Under the pieces are notes generated by a model. That model was not told the DNA's origin and did no database searches. It saw nothing but the letters and a program-made list of their open reading frames with translations. From the NCBI GenBank assembly GCA_010015655.1, contig ML976711.1, positions 221,920 to 232,457 of the forward strand: a DNA stretch of 10,538 bases, given 5' to 3'. The position numbers and the translations under genes are program-made. The stretch is from Bimuria novae-zelandiae CBS 107.79 (lineage: Eukaryota; Ascomycota; Dothideomycetes; Pleosporales; Didymosphaeriaceae). Below are positions 1 through 7,740 of this stretch, piece after piece; the first letter of the stretch is position 1, and the number at the start of each line of letters is the position of its first letter.

Positions 1-45
1 ACAATTAAGAGTCTCACTGCCTTAACTAAACCTTAAGAAAGGACG
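1..45 (+). other. 5' leader of element A, just downstream of the missing 5' LTR
   Basis: Forty-five bases precede the gag ATG at 46. In this element class the primer-binding site lies immediately after the 5' LTR, so it should be at or just left of base 1. The 3' LTR of A ends in GACA, and the first three bases (ACA) may be the last of the 5' LTR; this is a guess. I could not recognise a tRNA complement. Confidence 0.4.
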
Positions 46-1200
46 ATGTCGCTGTTAACACTCCGCGACTTAATAATCGTGTTAACTAATTACACTAACT
101 ATATACTATGGCTGCTGCAGCTAAAAGCGCGATGCGAACTAATAGATATATAGCCTATTATTAACCTAGATAGAGCCAAACTCCTACGTAAAAGGCCAAC
201 ACCGCCGTTGCCCCTAGAAATAGCAAGTTACTAACTAATTATCCGCGTAAACGACGACGATTAACAGAACCCTCTAACACGCCCATTAGAGCTATTAAAC
301 TTAGGTCTTAAGGTATATAAAGAGGACATTAAGTTCTATAAGATACAGCTTAAAGACTATAAGATAAAGGACAAAGAATACCGCGAAGAGAGAACAAGCC
401 TTGAGAAAGTGGTTATCTATATCTAATCTACTATATTACAACACCTGCAACGCAACTGCTGCAAGCCTAGAGAACAGATCTAGCAATGGATTACGTCTCT
501 AACACAGACTGTAGGCGTTGATAAGGAAGATGAGCGGGATAAGGCAAGAGCACAATACCTATAGGCCCTTAAGCTGATGAGACAACCCTTAAACTAGGAT
601 ACCTGGCTGACTAAGTATAATCAGGCAGCTACAGAAGCAGAGACGAATAATATCGTAGAAATATAATTAATCTATAATACTATAAAGGACTTCCTGGCTG
701 CGATTATGAAGGCTGCCCCTACATGGGGAGTGTCCTTTCAAGAAACTGGACGCCGAGACGCAGATATAACAAGGAAGGATATAATAAAACGCTTCCGAGA
801 ACATATGGCAATACTCCACCCGATTAAGGGCAAATAGCATAGGGGCGCCTTTACTACTAGTAAGCTATCTCTCGCTGCTAGTGGTGCATCCACCCTAGGC
901 ACTGACAGGGACGCCTCTTACGCTACCAAAGACGCGCCATCTTCCACAAATAACTAACGTAGACAGGGAAGACCTCGACAAAAACAATCCTTTAGTTAAA
1001 GTACCATATCTAAGCAGTCCTTAATAGAGGATACAACGGTAGTTAAAGGCAGAAAATGCCCTGCTTGTAAACAAAGGCATAGTCTAAAAGACTGCTTCTA
1101 CGCATATCTAGATCATGCACCAGAGTGGTTTAGGCCACAACCTGGCTTTGCAGATATAGTACAATATAGAATCTAAAATAATTTACATCTATAAGAGGAG
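46..1200 (+). pseudogene. Element A gag (capsid/nucleocapsid), broken
   Basis: Gag forms the virus-like particle and its zinc knuckle binds the element RNA. The ATG at 46 is the first in frame and opens the frame that carries all downstream domains. The early part has tryptophan and leucine-rich segments typical of the copia gag family, and a charged helical stretch lies near 300-420. A CCHC zinc knuckle of the form C-x2-C-x3-H-x4-C sits at 1057-1095 (Cys codons 1057, 1066 and 1093, His 1078) and is intact. I count about 13 in-frame stops up to 1200, all TAA or TAG; a single TGA follows at 1294-1296, just before protease. They fit RIP of CAA, CAG and TGG codons. There is no separate gag terminator, so gag and pol appear fused. 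The right boundary is approximate. Confidence 0.85.
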
Positions 1201-1290
1201 ATGAGGAAGGTGAAAAGACTAAAGTCTTAAACACCTAGAATTAAATTATCGCATACTCCTACTCCACCTCGAATTACTAAGGCTAATAAT

Positions 1291-1560
1291 AAATGACTAG
1301 ATAGACGCAAGATTACTAAAATCCTAGCGAGCTTTAACGCCGCATCCTTCTACACTAACCTAAACACGTACCTATTGCGACGCTCAGCCATACTTAATTT
1401 AGGCATAACCTGCTATATCTTTAACAACATCGATCGCTTTGTCTCATACCGTCCACCGGCGCCAGGAGACTTTATATAGGCAGGGAATACACAAATATGG
1501 ATTAAAGGATACGGGAGCGTCTATCTTAACGTATAAAGTGCAAACAGTAATTAAATAATA
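1291..1560 (+). pseudogene. Element A aspartic protease domain, catalytic site mutated
   Basis: This domain would cut the Gag-Pol polyprotein. The catalytic triplet is at 1396-1404, where the family has Asp-Ser-Gly and the sequence now reads Asn-Leu-Gly. Both changes are single transitions expected of RIP (Asp GAT to AAT, Ser TCA to TTA). Nearby, the histidine usually found a few residues on is Tyr at 1414-1416. Downstream, the flap-like segment I-K-G-Y-G-S-V-Y-L at 1501-1527 is well preserved. An in-frame TAG separates the two motifs. The domain lies in the same frame as gag with no shift or stop/go signal. It would be inactive. Confidence 0.85.
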
Positions 1561-1903
1561 TAACTAGATAATGTTGCCTATTGCCCTGATTTGCTCTGTA
1601 ACCTCGTATTATTCTAATTACTCCGGAGGCAAGGCCTCTAGTGGGACACAAAGGCAGACCTAACAACTTTAAAGAGAAGAGACAATACTGTGCTGGCAGA
1701 ACTTTAAGAATTACATGGATAGTAGGTGCTAGAATATAGGATAAGGTTAGCAGAAGCTGCGCATGCCACCTATAAGACTAACACACGCACCAAATAAAGA
1801 CTACAGAAAGCAGACGCGTGGACCTGGTACTAATAATTAGGTTATCTAGGTCCTTAGGCCCTCGAACACCTCGTGCAGCAATCTGAGGGGGTAAGGATTA
1901 AGG

Positions 1904-1908
1904 GCCTC
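1904..1908. repeat. Left target-site duplication of the solo LTR (GCCTC)
   Basis: An identical 5-mer lies directly right of the insert at 2178-2182. Five-base duplications are usual for Ty1/copia integration. The site contains no CpA, so RIP would not have blurred it. Confidence 0.88.
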
Positions 1909-2177
1909 TGTCGGGAGGACTTGTTGCACTAGTGCTAAAAGGAAATACTTGATAACGAGTTACATTGGGTTGATTAATGCTTGATTTCTCGTTCTATCTA
2001 CTGAGGAGTGAAGTATATCGCGGGGTATGGAAGCTAGTCCCATATGGGGTTCGCTCCATACACATAGTGTTTTGCAACACGATAGAGGCCTTGATAACTA
2101 TTAACAGAATGCTCGCTCCTCCGCACACGCACCTTCCTTGTAACATGCCTAAGGCCGTTAAAGTTGTTAATCCGACA
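1909..2177 (-). mobile_element. Solo LTR (269 bp) inserted in element A integrase
   Basis: The insert starts TGTCGG and ends CCGACA, a perfect 6-bp terminal inverted repeat with the TG...CA ends of LTRs. It is flanked by the 5-bp direct repeat GCCTC (1904-1908 and 2178-2182), the target duplication made by retroviral-type integrases. Conceptual removal of the insert plus one GCCTC rejoins integrase frame 1 to frame 2 without a lost codon, placing the zinc-domain Cys pair at the normal distance from its His pair. No coding remains are inside, so a full element probably recombined LTR to LTR. The minus orientation is a guess: read that way its first ten bases match the LTR of element A at nine positions. 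The 79-codon ORF at 1977-2216 is not a gene. Confidence 0.9.
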
Positions 2178-2182
2178 GCCTC
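2178..2182. repeat. Right target-site duplication of the solo LTR (GCCTC)
   Basis: Direct copy of 1904-1908, immediately after the terminal CCGACA of the insert. The integrase frame resumes here in frame 2. Confidence 0.88.
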
Positions 2183-3110
2183 CCTATTATTAAGTATAAT
2201 GCCTGCGGCAAAGTAAAACTAAAATGGCAAATACGCCGGCAAGCTAGAGATCTAATAGAAGGTCCCAGCGAGCGAGTCGCAATTGATTTTTACGACTATA
2301 AAGTAGATAGCTTAACAAGAGAGAAGAGCTAAATACTAATTACTAACTAATTCTTTGGCTTTGCATGGGACTTCTACTTTAAGGATAACCGCCTAGCATA
2401 GTTAATTATTAAATTACTTAGCACCTTTGTGCGGTTTATAGAAGTATAATATAATATTATAGTAAAAGTAATTAAATCTAATAACAAGATCTTCTTTATT
2501 AAGGTAGATATTAAGAAGTAGTGCTTAGCGCAAGGCATTAAGATTAAGCCTTTAGCACCTAATACTTAAGCATAAAATAGAGAAGCTAAATACTTAAGGG
2601 GTGTAATTAAAGAGAAAGCGCGCGCGATGCGACTTAACTCTAACTTACCTTAGTAGATGTGGCCTGAAATTACCTAAGCTGTAGTATACCTGTATAATTA
2701 AACGCCAAACTACGCTAATTAATGGCGATCTCTATATGAAGTGCTCTTTACGACAGTAGCTTTCTAGAACGGTGTTGTTACCTAACTAAAGAAGCCTAAT
2801 TAAGCTTACCTAAAAGCATATGGCTGCAAAGCCTTTGCGATAACCGACGATATAAAACGCGGCAAGAGCAGGCTTTAGAGGCTTAACCCTAAAGCATGGA
2901 TTAGCTACCTTATTGGCTACAAATTAACTAATATCTAAAGAATATAGATTCCCTCCCTAGCAAAGACAATTAGTACTCGCGACGTAATATTTAACGAGGA
3001 TACTATGTTCTTAGGCAAAACTAAAGACCTAATAGATAACCTTATGCATAGCATATTAGAAGAAATAGCAGCCTAGGTGCGATTAGTAGAGTTACCTCCC
3101 TTACCTTAAT

Positions 3111-3470
3111 AAGAGCATGCAACTAAGTCGTTTTTTAAGGATAAGATAATTAGTAAAGCGCTAGAGGAAGAGGTTAAAGGAGCTCTTAAGTATAAGTAAG
3201 GCAGGAGAGCTGGGTACTAATATTTAACACCTCCCCTAACGCCGCTACTAGTAACACTCCTTACACAACTAATGGCAGGAGGCGACTAAGCTAAACTATT
3301 ATAAATAGTGTAAACAGGGTAGTTGCAAATAAGCCTATGGGCCGTAGCCTTTATGGCAGGCACCGAAGCTGGCAGTAGCGGCAAATATAAAGGCAAGGCT
3401 CTTAATAAGGCGTAGCTTTAACGAATAATTATATTAGGTAAGAAGCCACATCGAAGCGTGCTCCTAGAGC
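3111..3470 (+). pseudogene. Element A linker between integrase and reverse transcriptase
   Basis: In copia elements a poorly conserved, often Pro- and charge-rich linker connects these domains. Here the frame 2 translation continues without indel but with numerous TAA/TAG codons and no recognisable motif. Near its right end a segment with His-Pro-Leu and Trp-Lys-Glu-Ala (about 3496-3530) marks the start of the conserved RT region. I see no separate gene in this stretch. Confidence 0.6.
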
Positions 3471-4450
3471 CACTAACATGCCGAAGCAAGCTTGAAGATC
3501 ATCCTCTCTATAATATGTGGAAGGAAGCGGAACGTTCCCATTTATAGAGCCATAAAGAAATAAAGTCTTGGAGCGAGGTTGCAGTAGCTTTAGTAAAGGC
3601 AGCAGGCTATTAAATCCTTAACTATATGTGGGTATATACCTATAAGTTCGATAAACACTATCGATTACAGAAATGCAAGGCAAGGCTGGTAGTGCGAGGT
3701 AATTAATAGCGGCACCTTACCTCGCAAGAAACCTACGCCGTAATACTTATAAGACAATTGTTTTGCATGCTTATAGTAATTATAGCTTGTTTTAACCTAG
3801 AACTTATCTAACACAACGTTACTAACGCGTTTGTCCACGCAAAGCTGGATAGAGAAATCTACATGAGAATGCCTCGCGGCTACTCACGAGCAGGTATAGT
3901 CCTTAAACTATATAAAGCACTGTACGGACTGCGTATATCTCTACTACTCTGGTAAAGAGAGTTCACGTTAATACTCCGTGATATTAGCTTTGAAACAGTG
4001 TCCCACGAGCTATGCTGCCTTATTAAGGACGGCATTATTATTTTCTTTTATGTGGATGACCTTATTATTGCCTATAATAAATTATAAAAGCAGGCTGCTG
4101 AAGCTGCTCTCGTAATAATAGGTACTAAATTTATACTCACGGGTGGCAACGACCTACAGTGGTTTCTAGAAGTTGAAATTATTAGAGATTAACTAAACCG
4201 AAAACTCTGGCTTTTACAAGCTTTATATATCGACAAAATATCGCGCCTTATTGATCACTATAAGATACGCTATAATATTCCGATAGTAGCAGTTGAACTG
4301 CTCCCACGCTTAGGGCTCGCCAGTAAAGCTGAAGTTAATCGATATTAGCGAAAGATAGGATTAATTCTCTACGCTGTAGTAACTACGCGACTAGATATTG
4401 CATTCACAAGCTCTTAATTATCACGATTTCTGTCTAACCTAAGCAAAGAG
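3471..4450 (+). pseudogene. Element A reverse transcriptase domain (copia RVT_2 type), broken
   Basis: This domain copies the element RNA into DNA. In order, the translation shows the K-A-R-L-V-V-R-G segment (3677-3700), the first catalytic motif where family Asp-Val-x-Asn-Ala-Phe has become Asn-Val (Asp codon 3815-3817 now AAC), the A-L-Y-G-L-R segment (3917-3934) followed by Leu-Trp, and an intact catalytic Y-V-D-D box at 4049-4060. A degraded Thr-Arg-Leu-Asp-Ile-Ala stretch (about 4385-4405), corresponding to the usual 'TRPDIA', lies near the boundary with RNase H. Several TAA/TAG codons interrupt it. One of the three catalytic Asp is lost, so no activity is expected even without the stops. 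Confidence 0.92.
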
Positions 4451-5083
4451 CACTAAGTGGCTGCTGACCAAGTTCTCCTCTACCTTGCTAATACTAGATC
4501 ACTAGATCTTTAGCTTAGGGGTGCAGATACTTTAGAAGTGGCAAGCGACGCATCCTTTGCTAATAATACACTTAACCGCAAGAGCTCGCAAGGATACATT
4601 ATTAAGCTATTTAGTGGCCTAATCGCCTGGAAAGCAAACAAGCAAGATACAGTCACTATATTAATAACTAAAGCCAAATTACTAGCACTATTGTAAGTGG
4701 CTAAGGAGGCTTTATTTACATCGCGATTGCTAAAGGAACTAAAGATCAACCTTAGCAATTTCCTTATTATAATTAATTGTAATAATCAGCAAACAATCTA
4801 ACTTATCACTAAAGAAATTGCTAAGTTGCAGACCAAGCTCCGTTATGTAGATATCTATAATTATTAGCTAAGACAAGAGGTTACACTAGAGACAATTAAA
4901 GTGGACTATTAACGCTTAGAGGACATGGTCGCTAATGGACTTATAAAGGCCCTGCTAGTGAACAAATAGAGCAAGTTTCTGCATAAACTGGGACTTAAAG
5001 ATATATTAGACAAGATCACTAATTAAGAGGTTGCCCTGCAGGATCTCTAGCAGAGGATAGAGGCCTTTAAGTTGGAATAATAG
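4451..5083 (+). pseudogene. Element A RNase H domain and Pol C-terminus, broken
   Basis: Copia RNase H removes RNA from the RNA:DNA hybrid. The Ser-Asp-Ala-Ser motif at 4544-4555 keeps its first Asp (4547-4549). The Thr-Glu-Ala-Glu motif has both Glu changed to Lys (4670-4672 and 4676-4678), the Asp-Asn pair is Asn-Asn at 4781-4786, a His is Tyr at 4856-4858, and the last Asp is Asn at 4934-4936. The frame probably ends at the adjacent TAA/TAG pair at 5078-5083, although RIP could have made these from sense codons and the frame then runs into the LTR. The 82-codon ORF on the opposite strand (4510-4758) is a shadow of this domain. Confidence 0.88.
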
Positions 5084-5116
5084 ACAACTGCGAAGGTCCA
5101 GCTTGAGGATAAGCCC

Positions 5117-5130
5117 AAGCTAAGGGGGTG
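5117..5130 (+). other. Polypurine tract of element A
   Basis: AAGCTAAGGGGGTG lies immediately before the TGTC start of the 3' LTR. This is where the RNA primer for plus-strand DNA synthesis would remain after RNase H digestion. Its last ten bases, TAAGGGGGTG, are identical to those of element B, which supports both LTR boundaries. Confidence 0.85.
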
Positions 5131-5405
5131 TGTCCGATTACATGGCCCTTTGCACACGCAAAGGTAGCTGGCGCAACCCTACACAAAGAAACCTTGCCAG
5201 CAGTCTGGTTCATCCGCACAATTCCGGGCGGGACAAAGGGTAACTCTCCTTAATCAACGGAAATAGATTAGCGTATTAGTGTAAGACGTAAGGATATAAG
5301 AGCCTTACATTCTTACAGAGAAAAGAAAAACAACACTTTATACCACAATTTATCTTAATTAATCACTATCTTTTCATCTTATCAGATTACCCCTCCAATC
5401 TGACA
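5131..5405 (+). repeat. 3' LTR of element A (275 bp)
   Basis: It starts TGTCCGATT directly after the polypurine tract and ends AATCTGACA, an imperfect inverted repeat with one mismatch in nine. A possible TATA box (TATAAG, 5295-5300) is followed by an A-rich stretch, fitting a U3/R/U5 layout. In sharp contrast to the internal region it keeps many CpA and TpG dinucleotides, so it was little affected by RIP, perhaps because it is shorter than the duplication length RIP needs. The right end is inferred, since the 5' LTR is not in the window for comparison. Confidence 0.82.
5295..5300 (+). promoter_or_regulatory. Candidate TATA box in the LTR of element A
   Basis: TATAAG lies about 165 bases into the LTR, a plausible position for the U3/R junction. 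In the 3' LTR such a promoter would fire rightward, antisense to element B. This is based on motif and position only. Confidence 0.35.
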
Positions 5406-5410
5406 ACATC
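5406..5410. repeat. Possible right target-site duplication of element A (ACATC)
   Basis: These five bases follow the inferred LTR end. The matching copy would lie left of base 1 beyond the 5' LTR, so this is unverified. Confidence 0.35.
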
Positions 5411-5510
5411 GCTAGTCCCAGATAGGTGTAGCCTTCTTAGGAAGGTGAGTGGCAACCAAGCAAGGGTAGGAGTAACTATCCTATAGGGTAAGAGCTATTA
5501 AACCGTTACA
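5406..5510 (-). repeat. Partial 3' LTR of element B, interrupted by element A
   Basis: On the minus strand TGTAACGG follows directly after a polypurine tract identical in its last ten bases to that of element A, so an LTR starts at 5510. Only 105 bases remain before the LTR of element A begins, with no matching TGTAAC end, so the LTR looks cut. The simplest reading is that A inserted into it and the rest lies left of this window. It contains a small perfect hairpin (CCTTC, four-base loop, GAAGG) near 5430-5445. RIP is light here. Confidence 0.65.
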
Positions 5511-5526
5511 CACCCCCTTATCCTAT
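5511..5526 (-). other. Polypurine tract of element B
   Basis: The minus strand reads ATAGGATAAGGGGGTG and then TGTAACGG. The position between the pol end and the LTR start, and the shared TAAGGGGGTG with element A, identify it as the plus-strand primer site. Confidence 0.85.
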
Positions 5527-5553
5527 AGTTAATCTATAATATAAGGATAAATT

Positions 5554-6330
5554 TTAAGTGTCCTTCTCCGTCTTAAGAACCTTTAAACGAATATCTATAA
5601 GGTATAGTTACTATACAAATTTAATATACTTCTATTAAGGAAGGATCTTTATTATACTATTAGCAAGTATCTAGTTTATAGACTTCTATTAGATATAGAG
5701 GCAATTCTCCTCGACCTCTTAGCAGATTTAGTTTTAGTAAATATTAACGTGTTTAAGCTTAGTGCTAAGCTTATTTATCTCTTTTATAACTATACTTATA
5801 GTCTATTAGTTATTACACTAAATAATAGGTGTTTAGTTAAGCTTTAAAGATAGTCCTTTAAATAGATAACACTACTCCTTTATCTTCAATCTAGTAAGTA
5901 ATAGAGCGAGCAGCTCTACTTTAGTTATTAATTTTATAATAGTGCGTTATAGTGTTAACTTCTAGTTAATAGTTATACTAAATAGCTAAAAGACATATCC
6001 TTAAGAGCTTTAGCGCGTCTTAATATTATTAGTAAAGGCAGTATTAAATACCCTAAAAAAGATTAAATCGCGATAGTCCTGCGGTGTTGCAAGATACTCT
6101 TAAATCTTTATTTTATTAATAGCTTGCGCTTGCAGAGCTCGATATTTCGTCTTAAGAATATAATGCTATACCCTTTAAATAGATTTAACGTATACTTAAC
6201 TAGGGTTTATTAAATATAACGCGTAAATAACGTGAGCGCGGGCTAGATTAGGTTAGGTATACTAAGTTAGGTAGGTAAAATAGCCTATAAGCTCTTAATA
6301 GATCTTTATCCAAGCTTTATTTAGTTCCTT
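5554..6330 (-). pseudogene. Element B RNase H domain and Pol C-terminus, broken
   Basis: Read with codon starts at coordinates divisible by 3, the translation shows a Thr-Pro-Gln-Asp-Tyr-Arg-Asp segment near 6070-6090, then the family Asp-Ala-Ala-Phe motif with Asp as Asn (6043-6045). Further on are a Thr-Lys-Val-Glu-Leu-Leu-Ala stretch corresponding to the usual Thr-Glu-Ala-Glu motif, and a Cys-Asn-Asn segment in place of Cys-Asp-Asn. A Leu-Ser-Thr-Lys-Leu-Lys-His segment follows, as in other copia RNase H domains. TAA at 5554-5556 is the likely end but could be a mutated codon. The region is very AT-rich, so motif reading is harder than in A. It lies one frame away from gag, protease and integrase. 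Confidence 0.8.
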
Positions 6331-7215
6331 AAGAGATTATTCCAGGTAGTTTACCAGCATAGGCACCTCTAAAGGGCGGCTAATAAAAATAATATTATAC
6401 TTAGTAGTAACCTTATTAATATAGGTATTTTATACTAAGTAAATTATGCGTGCGTTAGTATCTTAAATAACGCATATACCTAAAAACTATTTAAATTTTC
6501 CTAGGCATTTTAGGCTATAATACTTATTAAGCTTTTTTTTTAAACTCTTAGTGTAGATATTTATTTAATAGGTAGAAAGCTATCACGATATTATTAACGT
6601 AAACAAATATAATTAACTAGCTATTAACGTAGACGCATAGAAATCCTAGGATAGGCGTTAAGCCTAAAGACTTTAGTATCTCTTTTAGGTCCTTATACTA
6701 TAGGAGCGATAATTCTTTTAGTCTATATAAGGCTCTTAGCACTTATAGTAGCTCTTTATTTTTCTTAAAACTATCTAGTGTCTAAGCGTAGAGCTTTTAA
6801 TTAAGTATCGCGTTTAAAAACGCGTTTAGTACGTTGTACTAAAGTAGCTCTAATTTAAATTAATTAGCTATTACAATAAGTGCTTAAAATATTTAGGTAG
6901 CTAGTATAGCTACGTATATATCTTTATATAGCTATTATAGGTCGCCGCGGACGACAAGTCGTGTTTTAAATTAATAGAGGTAGCTGTCTTTATTAAACTT
7001 ATATATAAATACCTATATTAGGGGTAGCACCTTTGTATTAGTAGTCTCCGCTATTTATATTATCTTAGCGAAGTAGCCTTTACCCTAGATCTCGCGATAC
7101 TCTTGCTATATAGCCTCTTAAAACTACTCTTTAAACTAATAATAATTTAGCTCTTAAAATAATCGTAGAGCTCTCGGAACCTAAGTGCGATATATTTTTA
7201 TTATTATCTTAGCTT
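6331..7215 (-). pseudogene. Element B reverse transcriptase domain, broken
   Basis: In coding order the translation shows a Tyr-Lys-Phe-Asn-Lys-Asp segment, Arg-Leu-Val-Val-Arg-Gly-Asp (near 6940-6965), and the first catalytic motif as Asn-Val-Leu-Asn-Ala-Phe, with the Asp codon at 6833-6835 now AAC. Then come Leu-Arg-Ala-Leu-Tyr-Arg-Leu-Lys-Glu and the catalytic box Tyr-Val-Asn-Asn at 6590-6601 in place of Tyr-Val-Asp-Asp. All three catalytic Asp are thus Asn. Downstream of the T9 run at 6533-6541 a Phe-Leu-Gly-Ile segment continues in another frame. Stops are all TAA or TAG where I read them. The order and spacing match copia RT closely. Confidence 0.88.
6533..6541 (-). other. A9 homopolymer (minus strand) with a one-base frameshift
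   Basis: Upstream codons start at coordinates leaving remainder 1 on division by 3; downstream similarity to RT and RNase H continues in remainder 0. Removing one A would keep a lysine-rich stretch followed by Leu-Asn-Lys in register. Either replication slippage or a sequencing error in the homopolymer explains it. Confidence 0.7.
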
Positions 7216-7740
7216 TTAAGGTAGTTAAAAAAGCCTTAAGGTAGTTACTAACTAATCCTCTGTATAAGATAGCGTAAGAATACTATCTCTTTAGTCCCTA
7301 GAGATTAGCGTTTTAACGTATACGTTGTAAGCCTTTAATAATATTCTCTATACTAAAATTAAGATTTTAACGTCTAAGAGCGTTATTCTAATATTAATCT
7401 AGTATATAGCTTTTAAGCTAGGTAGCTAAGAGCTCCTGTTAGTCTAATAGACCTAGCGTTAACTATTCTAGAGTTAATAAGCCTCCGCTAGATTATTCTA
7501 GTTAACTTAGTTTAATCTCCTTAGTATCCTTACCCCCTACTTATAACTTAGAGGGCGTAGGTGCGTCTTAGGTTTATTATTAATATTATTAAGTTATTAA
7601 AAGATCTTTAATTACTATATTATTAGGTTTAAACTCCTTTAAAAATATAAGAAGCTTAATAACTTCTTTAATTACTAATTCTTAAGCGTAGCCTTGCAGT
7701 CCTTCGTAGAACTTTATAGATTTAAAAATAATATCTTAAG
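7216..7740 (-). pseudogene. Element B linker between integrase and reverse transcriptase
   Basis: This is the variable region between the two domains, in the same frame as integrase. It is among the most AT-rich parts of the window, with runs of in-frame TAA/TAG, and only a short Pro-Thr-Pro-Ser segment near 7555 recalls the usual proline-rich linker. A Val-Pro-Arg-Ala-Leu segment near its downstream end corresponds to the start of the RT region. I see no other gene, repeat or RNA here. Confidence 0.6.

Larger units (their letters stand above)
1740..3110 (+). pseudogene. Element A integrase, split by a solo LTR and catalytically dead
   Basis: Integrase inserts the cDNA into the host chromosome. 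The N-terminal HHCC zinc domain has both His as Tyr (1828-1830 and 1843-1845), and the first Cys as Tyr (2195-2197); only the second Cys (2204-2206) remains. The solo LTR at 1909-2177 lies between the His and Cys pairs and shifts the frame from 1 to 2. In the catalytic core the first Asp (2285-2287) is kept, the second is Asn (2480-2482), and the Glu is Lys (2588-2590). The 35 residues between the last two positions match the D35E spacing. The C-terminal copia signature around G-K-S-R-L (2861-2875) and a following G-Y-x2-T-N segment is easily read. Many TAA/TAG codons interrupt it. Confidence 0.92.
1..5405 (+). mobile_element. Element A: RIP-degraded Ty1/copia LTR retrotransposon, 5' LTR outside the window
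   Basis: The domain order gag, protease, integrase, reverse transcriptase, RNase H defines a Ty1/copia (Pseudoviridae-type) element; in Ty3/gypsy elements integrase follows RNase H. One reading frame carries all domains: frame 1 from 46 to 1908, and after a 274-base insertion (solo LTR plus target duplication), frame 2 from 2183 to about 5083. A polypurine tract and a 3' LTR beginning TGTC and ending GACA follow. Dozens of TAA/TAG codons interrupt the frame and many catalytic residues are changed by G:C to A:T transitions, the mark of RIP. The element should be non-autonomous and dead. The window starts in its leader, so the 5' LTR and left target duplication cannot be checked. Confidence 0.93.

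Noticed and set aside
1977..2216. 79-codon ORF on the + strand
   Set aside because: It lies almost wholly inside the solo LTR, runs across its end, and has no protein-like motif.
4510..4758. 82-codon ORF on the - strand
   Set aside because: It is antisense to the clearly readable RNase H domain of element A; RIP removes sense-strand Gln/Trp codons and leaves antisense frames open.
46..5083. TAA/TAG reassigned to Gln, as in ciliate codes
   Set aside because: Stops also replace Trp, and catalytic Asp, His, Cys and Glu are lost by the same type of transition, so mutation rather than recoding explains them.
5477..5528. TATCCTATAG repeated at 5477-5486 and 5519-5528
   Set aside because: A 10-base repeat across the LTR/polypurine border in AT-rich DNA; too short to interpret.
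6533..6541. Programmed ribosomal frameshift
   Set aside because: Gag, protease, integrase and most of RT share one frame; a programmed shift inside RT would serve no known purpose. Slippage or sequencing error is simpler.
5560..7740. Very AT-rich stretch as a centromere-like or intergenic region
   Set aside because: Copia RT and RNase H motifs can be read through it, so it is mutated coding sequence.
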